Positions 31,819 through 40,378 of a stretch of DNA of 64,000 bases are shown here, piece after piece. The position numbers and the translations under genes were made by a program. Source of the DNA: Bacillota bacterium (GTDB lineage: Bacteria > Bacillota > Clostridia > Peptostreptococcales > Anaerovoracaceae); contig JAFPXY010000016.1 in NCBI GenBank assembly GCA_017394515.1, forward strand, positions 1 to 64,000, given 5' to 3'. The notes beneath the pieces were generated by a model that saw only the letters and a program-made list of their open reading frames with translations, ran no database searches and was not told where the DNA came from. The stretch's first letter is position 1, and the number at the start of each line of letters is the position of its first letter.

Positions 31819-32346
31819 TTAGTTTTCTACCACCTGGACTCCGTCTTCACCGTCCATGCTGGCGATCTTAACGTTGACTCTTTCATCTCTTGATGTGGGA
31901 ACGTTCTTGCCTACGTAGTCTGCTCTGATGGGTATCTCACGATGCCCGCGATCGATCAAAACAGCCAGCTGAATGGTCTTTGCGCGACCTACGGATGAAC
32001 AAGCATCAAGAGCTGCTCTGGTGGTTCTTCCGGTGTAGATCACGTCGTCCACCAGGATGACATTCTTACCTTCAATGTCTACGCCGGGGTCAGCTGCGGT
32101 CTCCTGGGGATCGACTCTTTTGCGGTCGTCGAAAGCCGACACGTCCAGTGTGCCCACAGGTACGGACACGCCTTCAATGGCGAGGATGTTTGATGCGATC
32201 TCCTCAGCCAGGGGCAGGCCTCTGCTCAAAATACCCAGAAGCACCAGATCGTCCGCTCCGGAGTTTCTCTCCAGGATCTCATGAGACATGCGCTTCAGCG
32301 CGCGTCTCATCTGGTCACCGGTCATAATCTCGGCTTTGATCTTCAT
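31819..32346 (-). CDS. pyrR: PyrR: pyrimidine operon attenuation protein / uracil phosphoribosyltransferase
   Basis: The 175-residue protein has the PRPP-binding loop ILVDDVIYTGRTTRAALD (about 97-114), the LVLLGILSRG start and the RADYVGKNVPTSRDE C-terminus of PyrR. It binds leader RNA of pyrimidine genes in response to UMP/UTP and has uracil phosphoribosyltransferase activity. It is downstream of the uracil transporter gene in the same transcript, whose leader carries a PyrR-type attenuator. Confidence 0.95.
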   Translation of the reverse strand: MKIKAEIMTGDQMRRALKRMSHEILERNSGADDLVLLGILSRGLPLAEEIASNILAIEGVSVPVGTLDVSAFDDRKRVDPQETAADPGVDIEGKNVILVDDVIYTGRTTRAALDACSSVGRAKTIQLAVLIDRGHREIPIRADYVGKNVPTSRDERVNVKIASMDGEDGVQVVEN

Positions 32347-32367
32347 AGCTAGTCACCTCGCAAAGAA

Positions 32368-33732
32368 TCAATATTTTCCAAGTGAGGAAGCCAGTGTCTC
32401 ATCCGGCTGCTCTCCGAAGGCCTGATCTCTTCCGGGAAGGATGGCGTTCAGCAAAATACCCACGATGGAGGCTACTGCCAGTCCGGAAAGGTTTACGCTC
32501 ATGGATCCGATCATGAAGCTTACTGCTCCTGCTTCAGAGAAGTTGATTCCAAGAGCAAGACCAATGATGAGAGCTGCAATGATGATATTTCTTGACTGCT
32601 GGAAGTCAGTCTTGTTTTCTACCATGTTTCTGATACCGATGGCGGAGATCATACCGTAAAGGATGATGGATACGCCGCCGATGGTAGCTGCAGGCATGAT
32701 CTCGATGACAGCAGCGAACTTAGGGCAGAAGGAAAGAATGATAGCGTAGCAGGCTGCAAGTCTGATCACGAAGGGATCATATACCTTAGTAAGAGCAAGT
32801 ACTCCGGTGTTCTCGCCGTATGTGGTGTTGGCGGGGGCTCCGAATAAGGATGCGATAGCAGTACCGATACCGTCACCGATCAGGGTCTTGTGGAGACCGG
32901 GATCTTCGATGAAGTTCTTGCCTACGGTTCCTCCGATGGCACTGATATCACCTACGTGCTCCATCATGGTAGCGAAGGAGATAGGTACGATGGTGATTAC
33001 CGCTGTCAGGAAGAGACCGAAATCAGCTTCGCCGCCGGTGAATACTGAAAGGCCGGTGTTTTCCCAAATAACGGGAAGTCCGATCCACTTAGCGTCAGCG
33101 ATCTGTGAGAAATCAACGTTTCCTGAAACTGCCGCTACTGCATAGGATGCGATGACACCCAGCAGGATGGGCACGATCTTGATCATTCCCTTGCCCCAGA
33201 TGTTGCAGATGATAACCACGAAGATGGCTACCAGCGCGATGGGCCAGTTGGTGGAGCAGTTGTTGATAGCTGAAGGTGACAGGATGAGTCCTATGGAAAG
33301 GATGATAGGTCCGGTTACTACAGGAGGGAAGAATCTCATTACCCTCTTGGATCCGAAAGCCTTGCAGATGAGGGCCAGAATGAAGTATACCAGGCCTGCG
33401 CAGGCAACGCCTAAGCACGCGTAGTTAAGTGAAACTCTTTCGGTGTACCCAAGAGCAACTCCTGCTGCCTTTACCGATGCATATCCTCCGAGGAATGCAA
33501 AGGATGATCCTAAGAATACAGGAACTTTGAAGTTTGTGACCACGTGCATGAAGAGTGTGGCCAGTCCCGCAAAAAGAAGTGTTGTAGAAACGCTTAAACC
33601 TGTGATGATGGGGACGAGTACGGTCGCTCCGAACATGGCGAACATGTGCTGAAGTCCCAGGATCGCCACTTTGCTGTAACCCAGTTCTCTTCTGGCGTCA
33701 TAAATGGCTACATGATTTTGTGATTTGCCCAT
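32368..33732 (-). CDS. uraA: Uracil/xanthine permease (UraA/PyrP type)
   Basis: The 454-residue membrane protein is of the nucleobase-cation symport-2 family, with about 12-14 segments and the motifs LGLQHMFAMFGAT and ANTTYGENTG. It imports uracil. The start at 33732 is fixed by AAGGAGA about seven bases before; a longer frame reaching into the leader would run through the attenuator and is rejected. It lies ahead of pyrR with a 21-base gap, behind an attenuator and a sigma-A-type promoter. Confidence 0.93.
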   Translation of the reverse strand: MGKSQNHVAIYDARRELGYSKVAILGLQHMFAMFGATVLVPIITGLSVSTTLLFAGLATLFMHVVTNFKVPVFLGSSFAFLGGYASVKAAGVALGYTERVSLNYACLGVACAGLVYFILALICKAFGSKRVMRFFPPVVTGPIILSIGLILSPSAINNCSTNWPIALVAIFVVIICNIWGKGMIKIVPILLGVIASYAVAAVSGNVDFSQIADAKWIGLPVIWENTGLSVFTGGEADFGLFLTAVITIVPISFATMMEHVGDISAIGGTVGKNFIEDPGLHKTLIGDGIGTAIASLFGAPANTTYGENTGVLALTKVYDPFVIRLAACYAIILSFCPKFAAVIEIMPAATIGGVSIILYGMISAIGIRNMVENKTDFQQSRNIIIAALIIGLALGINFSEAGAVSFMIGSMSVNLSGLAVASIVGILLNAILPGRDQAFGEQPDETLASSLGKY

Positions 33733-33801
33733 AATTATCTCCTTATGGTAAGCAGTGATATTTTCTCTAAAACATCTGCCTGGCATGGGGATCGAAGAAT
33801 C

Positions 33802-33885
33802 AAAAAAGACCTGCCTTCCGGCAAGTCAAGTCAAAGCAGTCTGTCTCCCTATGTTAGATCTTGCCGGTCTCTCTGTACCGATTTA
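33802..33885 (-). promoter_or_regulatory. PyrR-type attenuator in the uraA leader
   Basis: On minus, the leader has a PyrR-site-like element ACAGAGAGACC (33866-33876), an antiterminator arm CCGGCAAG (33860-33867) and then the terminator GACTTGCC/GGCAGGTC (33820-33827 and 33808-33815) with T-run 33802-33807. CCGGCAAG pairs with CTTGCCGG that includes the terminator's left arm, so the two folds exclude one another. This matches the PyrR attenuation mechanism known in Bacillus. Confidence 0.8.
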
Positions 33886-33906
33886 AAGATGTTTTTTCCA
33901 TAGATA

Positions 33907-33936
33907 AATATACATTATTTTTAGGTCTCAAGTCAA
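33907..33936 (-). promoter_or_regulatory. Promoter of uraA-pyrR
   Basis: On minus, TTGACT (33931-33936) and TATATT (33907-33912) with an 18-base spacer, just upstream of the attenuator. Confidence 0.55.
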
Positions 33937-33967
33937 TAAAAAACTGCATCCTGGGATGCAGTTTTTT
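33936..33967. terminator. Terminator of the repeat-protein gene
   Basis: ACTGCATC and GATGCAGT flank CTGG, with A-run and T-run on the two sides, so the hairpin can end transcription in both directions. The minus-strand transcript of the three-repeat protein ends here, and the -35 box of uraA abuts it. Confidence 0.85.
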
Positions 33968-34015
33968 GGATTAATTATCTTATTTAAGAGGTTCTGAGTA
34001 TTTCTTGTTTGGTGA

Positions 34016-34759
34016 TTATCTCTTCATGCTCCAGTTCTGGAATTCGAAGTCGATAGCAGCGTTGTGGAGTTCCTTGATACCCTTCTTAGCCTTTTCAAGG
34101 ATCTCTTCTTCGGTGAACTTGTAGCCGTTGTCATAAGCATAAGCCTTCATGCCTGTAACTGCGAACTGAAGAGCTTCCTTAGGTGCGAATCCGCTGAGGT
34201 TAAGGGTGTTAGCAACGCTCTCGAAAGCATATTCAAGATGATCTTCTTCAGTCTCTTTGATAGGAGCGTTAACGGAGTCTGCTCTGTGGAGGGGATCGAA
34301 GTCAGCTGCTGCTCTGTCAAGTTCCTTGATGCCAGCCTTAGCCTTAGCTACAATCTGCTCGTCGGTCAGGTTGTGGCCGTTTCTGGTAGCAAAGTCCTTC
34401 ATGCTGGTTACAGCAAACTTAAGAGCTTCCTCAGGCTTGAATCCGCCAAGATCAAGAGTGCTTGCTGCATACTGGAAAGCGTCCTCAAGGTAATCTTCTG
34501 CGGTGTGTGTAGGGAGAACGTTTACGGAATCTGCTCTGTGAGCTTCGTCGAAGTCTGCTTCTGCATGTCCGAGTTCCTTGATTCCCTTAAGAGCTCTCTC
34601 TCTGATCTCTTCGTCGGTGAATTCATATCCGTTTCTCTTAGCATAAGCCTTCATGCCGGTGATGATAAACTTAAGTGCTTCCTCGGGCTTGAATGCTCCA
34701 ACGTCGATGGTATCTGCTGCGGTTTCAAAAGCGAAGTCTAAATATTTCTGTGTGTTCAT
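34016..34759 (-). CDS. Protein of three internal repeats, sigma-54 promoter; unknown function
   Basis: The 247-residue soluble protein is not recognised. It consists of three tandem copies of about 75 residues (about 5-80, 90-164, 174-240). Each has the pattern YLxxAFExAAxTLDLGGFKPEEALKF, then a helix with MKAYAxRNGY, then F/LTDEEI, then KAKxGIKEL. The first two end in HRADSVN and the third in a basic tail. The repeats are predicted helical and have no signal or membrane segment, so the protein is cytosolic. I start at 34759 with GGAGG eight bases before. About 65 bases upstream is a near-perfect -24/-12 promoter, and further up are paired TGANTCA sites. The neighbouring gene is a sigma-54 activator with a diaminohexanoate-dehydrogenase-like sensor, so it is likely induced by it. 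Confidence 0.75.
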   Translation of the reverse strand: MNTQKYLDFAFETAADTIDVGAFKPEEALKFIITGMKAYAKRNGYEFTDEEIRERALKGIKELGHAEADFDEAHRADSVNVLPTHTAEDYLEDAFQYAASTLDLGGFKPEEALKFAVTSMKDFATRNGHNLTDEQIVAKAKAGIKELDRAAADFDPLHRADSVNAPIKETEEDHLEYAFESVANTLNLSGFAPKEALQFAVTGMKAYAYDNGYKFTEEEILEKAKKGIKELHNAAIDFEFQNWSMKR

Positions 34760-34822
34760 GATGTTCCTCCATATATTATTAATTCGATATTTTAAACGGT
34801 TTTGTTTTACGCCCATATATAA

Positions 34823-34839
34823 AGCAACCGCCGTGCCAA
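34823..34839 (-). promoter_or_regulatory. Sigma-54 (-24/-12) promoter
   Basis: On minus, TTGGCACGGCGGTTGCT (GTGCCA 34833-34838 and AGCAA 34823-34827 on plus) matches YTGGCACG-N4-TTGCW. The expected start is near 34813, giving a leader of about 55 bases to the repeat-protein ATG. Confidence 0.88.
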
Positions 34840-34914
34840 ACTCGCAAAAAACTTCCGAATTTTTTTATTTTTCCCGCAAAAAACTCCAAACCCCTTGATT
34901 TTCAAGACTTCTCG

Positions 34915-34955
34915 CCTATTAAAAAAATCCGAAGAAAATTATCATTCCTTCGGAT
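34915..34955 (-). terminator. Intrinsic terminator of the sigma-54 activator gene
   Basis: ATCCGAAG and CTTCGGAT (34927-34934 and 34948-34955) with a T-run on minus (34921-34927 as A on plus). Confidence 0.75.
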
Positions 34956-34988
34956 CAGTATTTCTTAGTGTGTGTGTTTCGCCATTTT

Positions 34989-35187
34989 TGATTCATATTT
35001 GATTCACATACCATTGTTATGACTCATTTTTGAATCATTTCCACAAATTAGAGCCCGTATTTGAGTTTTTTGCGTGCCAAAGTTGCCTGGCTCATACCCA
35101 AATATGCTGCTGCAGCTCTGGTAGTGCCCTCTTTTTTGAGAGCAAAGGCTATGAGACGCTTTTCTTGTTGACTCATTATTGAGTCAA
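34989..35187 (-). promoter_or_regulatory. Putative enhancer sites for the sigma-54 activator
   Basis: Paired heptamers TGANTCA-N4-TGANTCA occur at 34989-35006 (TGATTCA, TGATTCA), 35020-35037 (TGACTCA, TGAATCA) and 35169-35186 (TGACTCA, TGAGTCA; a perfect 8+8 palindrome with flanking T/A). The first two are 31 bases apart. The third is inside the activator's own coding end. They lie about 180-370 bases upstream of the predicted sigma-54 start, a usual enhancer distance. Confidence 0.65.
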
Positions 35188-37135
35188 AGGTCATATCTCC
35201 CTCTCTGCTGAACTCGCTCTTTACATCTATTACTGTATCATCATAAGCATTTTCATTCAGCATGTTCTCCACGTCCGTACCATCGATGACTTCGCTCTTC
35301 TCCGTGATATAGAGTCTGTGAACGGTGTTCTCAAGCTCTCTCACATTGCCCGGCCAGTGATAGGAGATCAAGGCCGCATAGGCATCGTTGGTAAAAGACT
35401 TCTTCAAACCATACCTCTCGCAGTAATTCTTAAGAAAACTATCCGCAAGGCAGATTATGTCCTCGGTCCTTGCCCTGAGAGGCGGTACGTTGATCTGGCA
35501 GATGTTCAGCCTGTAATACAGGTCTTCTCTGAACTTGCCCTCGGATATGAGTTTTTTGAGTGGGATGTTATTGGCGCAGATTACCCTGACATTTACATGT
35601 CTGGGTTCCGTTCCTCCCACCCTGTAATAGGTGTTCTCCTGGAGTACTCTTAAGAGTTTGGCCTGCATCTCTAAAGATAGAGAGCCGATCTCGTCCAGGA
35701 AGAGCGTTCCGTTGTTAGCCAGAGCGAAATAACCCTCCTTGCCCTCTGATGACGCCCCTGTGAAGGAACCCTTCTCGTAGCCGAAGAATTCGCTCTCAGC
35801 CAGATTTTCCTGGATGGTGGCGCAGTTGATCTTCACAGCCGCCTTGTCGCGTCTGGGAGAATTCTGGAGTATCAGGTCAAAAACCTTTTCTTTACCGGCA
35901 CCGGTCTCACCCTGGATTATGACGTTGGCATCATATCTGGCGATATTCAGCACCTCGTCCACCATGCGTCCGGTCACCTCAGACTCATAGATGAAATTGT
36001 CTATGCGCTTGGCGGCCCTTTTGGTCCTCTCCCCCAGGTTCGCCTCAAGCACTGGTCTGCCGCTCTTATCGGAATGCTTCCTGTAGAAGTTATCCAGCCT
36101 TTTCAGCGCAGGCTCAGCATCCTTAAGAAGCTCAGAAGTGAACTCGAAGGTGGACTTGCGGAAACCGTCCATGGAATAGAAGTAGATCTCCTTTCCCAAA
36201 GAATCCGCCGCCAGCAAGCTCTGGTTGTATCTGTTACTCATGCTGATGAAGCAGATCTCGCCCCTTGCTTTGGTGATCAGGGCGGTGAAGCTGTCGCAGC
36301 CTGAGATATTTTCAAGATTGATGGTACAGTCAAATAATTCGCCTCTTCTCTGATCGGCGATCTCAACGGCAGCCTCGAAGGGTGCGGACAGATTGACTGT
36401 ATAGATCTTGTCCACGACCGGTCCAAAAACTTTAACAAGTTCCTTATCAAGGCCGTTCACAGCATATGCTGCGTCTATGATGAAGGAAACCTTCGCGTCG
36501 CCATACCAGGTCCTTTTAACCAGATGAGCGTAAAGCACTGCCTCGCAGATATTACTTCCCACGATGGCTACATCCTTTGATCTGCGGGTGATGAGTTCGT
36601 ACTGTATGCCTTCGAAATTGCCCTCTTCATTGAGAGCCCTGAGGAGATGAGTTGCGTCCATATCCTCATTTATCTTGCGAAGTTCCGTTGCCTGGAAGCA
36701 GATGACATAACCTTTGACCTTCATCTGACTCAGGTTATTATCTATGTCGATTATCTCTTCCAGCTGCATGGGAAGCCCCGCCAAAGGGCATAAGCCCACT
36801 ACCCTGTCTCCGACTTTTAATCCCTGGGATTCCAGTCCGCTTTCTTTGCCCGCGGCCTCTATGATTCCCGTGAATATTCCGCTGGATTCGGTATATGGAT
36901 TGTGGAATTTACCACGTTCTCTTATGATGGTCATGATCCTTTCTGCGGTCTCGGCCTTACCGTATCCCGCGATGGATGCCAGTTGATCCAGATTATCTCT
37001 TTCAAAATCGATCAATTCCAAAGAGACCCTGACCTCATTAGGTCGGATCTTCTTCGAATTATCCAGTTTCCACGCCGTGACCGGTATGGAGCCTTTAGGC
37101 TCGATGACGCGGTCGATTCCATAGTCCTTGATCAT
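35048..37135 (-). CDS. Sigma-54 enhancer-binding regulator with a 3,5-diaminohexanoate-dehydrogenase-like sensor domain
   Basis: The 695-residue protein has three parts. Residues 1 to about 350 resemble L-erythro-3,5-diaminohexanoate dehydrogenase (opening DYGIDRVIEPKGSIPVTAWKL; a degenerate nucleotide motif AIVGSNICEAV near 190-200), an enzyme of lysine fermentation, here probably serving as sensor. A linker is followed by the AAA+ core (about 385-620): Walker A GETGAGKE (409-416), GSFTGA (456-461, usually GAFTGA), Walker B GTLFLDE. The end (about 650-695) is a Fis-type helix-turn-helix (TTRAAAAYLGMSQATLARK). I infer that it senses a lysine-fermentation intermediate and activates the adjacent sigma-54 gene. 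No lysine-fermentation enzymes are visible in this window. Confidence 0.88.
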   Translation of the reverse strand: MIKDYGIDRVIEPKGSIPVTAWKLDNSKKIRPNEVRVSLELIDFERDNLDQLASIAGYGKAETAERIMTIIRERGKFHNPYTESSGIFTGIIEAAGKESGLESQGLKVGDRVVGLCPLAGLPMQLEEIIDIDNNLSQMKVKGYVICFQATELRKINEDMDATHLLRALNEEGNFEGIQYELITRRSKDVAIVGSNICEAVLYAHLVKRTWYGDAKVSFIIDAAYAVNGLDKELVKVFGPVVDKIYTVNLSAPFEAAVEIADQRRGELFDCTINLENISGCDSFTALITKARGEICFISMSNRYNQSLLAADSLGKEIYFYSMDGFRKSTFEFTSELLKDAEPALKRLDNFYRKHSDKSGRPVLEANLGERTKRAAKRIDNFIYESEVTGRMVDEVLNIARYDANVIIQGETGAGKEKVFDLILQNSPRRDKAAVKINCATIQENLAESEFFGYEKGSFTGASSEGKEGYFALANNGTLFLDEIGSLSLEMQAKLLRVLQENTYYRVGGTEPRHVNVRVICANNIPLKKLISEGKFREDLYYRLNICQINVPPLRARTEDIICLADSFLKNYCERYGLKKSFTNDAYAALISYHWPGNVRELENTVHRLYITEKSEVIDGTDVENMLNENAYDDTVIDVKSEFSREGDMTFDSIMSQQEKRLIAFALKKEGTTRAAAAYLGMSQATLARKKLKYGL

Positions 37136-37161
37136 GTTTTTTGCTGTATTTAAGTCTTAAA

Positions 37162-37614
37162 TTAAGATATGGCTACGACTCCTGCAGTGGCAAAACTTAC
37201 GATTATGGCCGCTATGATAACTCCTATCAGGATGGCTGGTACAGCTCTCTTAAGCTGCATGTCCACCATGGCAGCTACCATGGCGCCCGTGTAAGCGCCG
37301 GTGCCGGGAAGCGGTATGGCTACCAGAAGCACAAGTCCCCAGAACTCGTACTTTAAGACCTTGTCCTTGTTGGCATCTACCTTGCGTTTCATTTTGCCCG
37401 CCAGTTTATTGAGAAAAGCACTTTTCTTTTCCATCCAGAAGATCACCTTTCTGAAAAACAGCAGTACAAAAGGCACCGGAAGCATATTGCCCGCCAGGGC
37501 CACCAGAGCCGCCCAAAAAACGGGAAGCCCGGCCGCAACGCCTGCCGGTATGCCGCCTCTCAGTTCGATAACCGGAACCATCGATATAAAAAATGTGTAT
37601 AAAATACCTTTCAA
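37162..37614 (-). CDS. COG2426-type small membrane protein (putative small multidrug export)
   Basis: The protein has about five hydrophobic segments with VIELRGGIPAGVAAGLP at the N-terminus and IPLPGTGAYTGAMVA in the middle. These match the small-multidrug-export-like family; its true function is not settled. I set a TTG start at 37614 with GGAAAGGTG about six bases upstream, giving 150 residues. A longer ATG frame from 37677 would begin inside the ppdK terminator hairpin and is rejected. It lies between ppdK and the sigma-54 activator gene, about 26 bases before the latter's start. Confidence 0.75.
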   Translation of the reverse strand: MKGILYTFFISMVPVIELRGGIPAGVAAGLPVFWAALVALAGNMLPVPFVLLFFRKVIFWMEKKSAFLNKLAGKMKRKVDANKDKVLKYEFWGLVLLVAIPLPGTGAYTGAMVAAMVDMQLKRAVPAILIGVIIAAIIVSFATAGVVAIS

Positions 37615-37647
37615 TTGAACACCTTTCCGGGTAGTTTTTGATAAGCA

Positions 37648-37696
37648 ACAAAAGACTGCCGCGCCTCGTATTATCAATTACATCAGTGCGGCAGTC
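37648..37696 (-). terminator. Intrinsic terminator of ppdK
   Basis: GACTGCCGC and GCGGCAGTC (37654-37662 and 37688-37696) form a nine-base stem with a long loop, then a T-run on minus. Confidence 0.75.
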
Positions 37697-37706
37697 CATA
37701 CTGATC

Positions 37707-40334
37707 CTATTTGTTCTTAATGGCAGCTTGTGCTGCTGCAAGTCTGGCGATGGGAACTCTGAAAGGTGAGCATGATACATAGTTCAGCCCTACCTTGTGG
37801 CAGAATTCGATGGACTTAGGATCTCCGCCATGCTCGCCGCAAATGCCCAGCTTGATGTTGGGTCTTGCCTGCTTGCCAAGCTTTACAGCCATCTCTACCA
37901 GTTTGCCTACGCCATTTACATCCAGAGTCTTGAAGGGATCTTCTTCGTAGATTCCCTTGTCCACATAGTCTTCCAGAAGCTTTCCTGTGTCGTCTCTGGA
38001 GAATCCCATGGTCATCTGGGTCAGGTCGTTGGTACCGAAGGAGAAGAACTCAGCTTCCTTGGCGATCTCGTCTGCCGTAAGGGCAGCTCTGGGGATCTCG
38101 ATCATGGTTCCAACCATGTATCTCATCTCAATGCCGGATTCAGCTATCATCTTATCCGCGGTCTGGACAACTTTATCCTTGACGAATTTTAGCTCTTTGA
38201 CTTCGCCTACCAGAGGGATCATGATCTCCGGTACGATATCGTAACCGCACTCTTTCTTTACTTCGATAGCGGCTCCGATGATGGCTTCAGTCTGCATTAC
38301 AGCGATCTCAGGGTAGAGTACCGCAAGTCTGCATCCTCTGGTTCCCAGCATTGGGTTGAGTTCGTGAAGGTCATCAACTATGTCCTGAAGCTTAGCGTAA
38401 TCCAATTCCATAGCGTCAGCCAGTTCTGCGATCTCCACGTCGGTCTTAGGAAGGAACTCATGGAGAGGAGGATCAAGAAGACGAACGGTCATCGGTCTTT
38501 CTCCGAGAGCCTTATACATTTCTGTAAAGTCGCCCTGCTGGAAAGGTCTGATGATCTCCAGAGCTTCCTGTCTCTCTTCAGGAGTATCCGCCACGATCAT
38601 TCTTCTGATAGCGGGAATTCTCTCATCTTCAAAGAACATGTGCTCAGTTCTGCAAAGGCCAATGCCTTCGCAGCCGAATTCAACAGCCTGCTTAGCATCT
38701 CTGGGATTGTCAGCGTTTGCTCTGACCTTAAGGGTTCTGATCTCGTCAGCCCAGCCCATAAGTGTCGCGAAGTCACCGGATACATTAGGCTTTACGGTCT
38801 TGATAGCGCCCTTGTATACTTCTCCTGTGGAACCATCGATGGAGATCAGGTCGCCTTCCTTGAAGGTAAATCCTGAATCAAAAGTGATGGTTTCAGCTTC
38901 TTCATCTACCTTGGCTTCTGAGCATCCTGCTACGCAGCACTTGCCCATTCCTCTGGCTACTACAGCGGCATGTGATGTCATTCCGCCTCTTGCTGTAAGG
39001 ATACCTTCAGCAACTACCATACCTGCCAGGTCTTCAGGTGATGTTTCATCTCTTACGAGAAGTACCTTTTCACCTCTTTCAGCTGCTTCCTGAGCTTCCT
39101 GAGCTGAGAAGTATATGCAGCCCGAAGCTGCTCCGGGGGATGCGGGAAGTCCCTTGGCAACCTTGGTGGCTGCCTTGAGCTGCTCGCTGTCGAAAGTAGG
39201 GTGAAGGAGCTGGTCGATCTGCTTGGGCTCCAGTCTGGTTACCGCTGTAGCCTTGTCGATGAGTCCCTCTTCAACCATGTCTACGGCGATCTTTACAGCT
39301 GCCTGAGCTGTACGCTTGCCGTTTCTGGTCTGCAGCATATAGAGTTTCTTATCCTCTACGGTGAACTCCATATCCTGAGTATCTTTATAGTGCTTTTCCA
39401 AAAGATCTGCAATTCTTACGAAATCCGCATAGGCTTCAGGGAAGGCGTTCTCCATCTCTTCGATGTTGAGAGGAGTTCTGACTCCTGCTACTACGTCTTC
39501 ACCCTGAGCGTTCACAAGGAATTCTCCGAAGATCTTTTTTTCACCGGTAGACGGGCTTCTGGTGAAAGCAACTCCTGTACCGGAGTCATTTCCCATGTTA
39601 CCGAATACCATGGACTGAACGTTTACAGCTGTTCCCAGCTTGGAAGAAATTCCGTTCAGCTTTCTGTAAAGGATGGCTCTCTCATTCATCCAGGATCTGA
39701 AAACGGCCTTGACCGCTTCGATCAGCTGATCTTTGGGGTCCTGAGGGAAGTCCTTACCGGTCTCCTCTTTTACGAGAGCTTTGTAGTTACGGATGACCTC
39801 TTCCAGGTCTTCCGCTGTAAGTTCAACGTCGAACTTAGCGCCTCTTTTCTCTTTCTGGGCGTTAAAGATCTTGTCGAACTTGTCTTTTTTGATTTCCTGG
39901 ACTACGTCGCCGAACATCTGGATGAATCTCCTGTAGCTGTCCATGGCGAATCTGCGGTTGCCTGTCCTCTTGGCCAGACCTTCCACTGAATCATCGTTCA
40001 GTCCAAGGTTCAGAATGGTGTCCATCATGCCCGGCATGGAGATGACTGAGCCTGAACGTACGGATACCAAGAGAGGATTCTCCGTTGACCCGAAAGTCTT
40101 ACCTGTAACCTGTTCAAGTTCCTCCAGCTTGCTGTAGATGGCGTCTACCACGTCCTGAGAAATAGTTCTTCCGTCCTCATAATACTTGTTGCATGCCTCT
40201 GTAGAGATGGTGAATCCAAAAGGTACGGGAAGACCGATCCTGGTCATTTCTGCCAGATTAGCTCCCTTTCCTCCCAGGATATCACGCATGTCTTTTGACC
40301 CTTCGTTGAAGGAGTAAACAATTTTGTGTTCCAT
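37707..40334 (-). CDS. ppdK: Pyruvate, phosphate dikinase
   Basis: The 875-residue enzyme converts pyruvate, ATP and phosphate to phosphoenolpyruvate, AMP and PPi. It has the N-terminal ATP-grasp opening (GGKGANLAEM), the catalytic His in GGMTSHAAVVARGMGK (about 450) and the C-terminal PEP domain with GTRGCRL and CGEHGGDP. The start at 40334 is chosen because AAAGGAT lies about six bases upstream. It follows glyS by about 45 bases in the common Clostridia order. It has its own terminator. Confidence 0.97.
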   Translation of the reverse strand: MEHKIVYSFNEGSKDMRDILGGKGANLAEMTRIGLPVPFGFTISTEACNKYYEDGRTISQDVVDAIYSKLEELEQVTGKTFGSTENPLLVSVRSGSVISMPGMMDTILNLGLNDDSVEGLAKRTGNRRFAMDSYRRFIQMFGDVVQEIKKDKFDKIFNAQKEKRGAKFDVELTAEDLEEVIRNYKALVKEETGKDFPQDPKDQLIEAVKAVFRSWMNERAILYRKLNGISSKLGTAVNVQSMVFGNMGNDSGTGVAFTRSPSTGEKKIFGEFLVNAQGEDVVAGVRTPLNIEEMENAFPEAYADFVRIADLLEKHYKDTQDMEFTVEDKKLYMLQTRNGKRTAQAAVKIAVDMVEEGLIDKATAVTRLEPKQIDQLLHPTFDSEQLKAATKVAKGLPASPGAASGCIYFSAQEAQEAAERGEKVLLVRDETSPEDLAGMVVAEGILTARGGMTSHAAVVARGMGKCCVAGCSEAKVDEEAETITFDSGFTFKEGDLISIDGSTGEVYKGAIKTVKPNVSGDFATLMGWADEIRTLKVRANADNPRDAKQAVEFGCEGIGLCRTEHMFFEDERIPAIRRMIVADTPEERQEALEIIRPFQQGDFTEMYKALGERPMTVRLLDPPLHEFLPKTDVEIAELADAMELDYAKLQDIVDDLHELNPMLGTRGCRLAVLYPEIAVMQTEAIIGAAIEVKKECGYDIVPEIMIPLVGEVKELKFVKDKVVQTADKMIAESGIEMRYMVGTMIEIPRAALTADEIAKEAEFFSFGTNDLTQMTMGFSRDDTGKLLEDYVDKGIYEEDPFKTLDVNGVGKLVEMAVKLGKQARPNIKLGICGEHGGDPKSIEFCHKVGLNYVSCSPFRVPIARLAAAQAAIKNK

Positions 40335-40378
40335 TATATCCTTTCTGCGTGTACACACGCTGAAGAGAGTTTGAAATT

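Noticed and set aside
35048-37135. A working 3,5-diaminohexanoate dehydrogenase
   Set aside because: The domain is joined to a full AAA+ and Fis activator and its nucleotide motif is degenerate; a sensor role fits better.
39201-39989. A 262-codon open frame on plus opposite ppdK
   Set aside because: It is antisense to a conserved gene and is explained by codon bias of ppdK.
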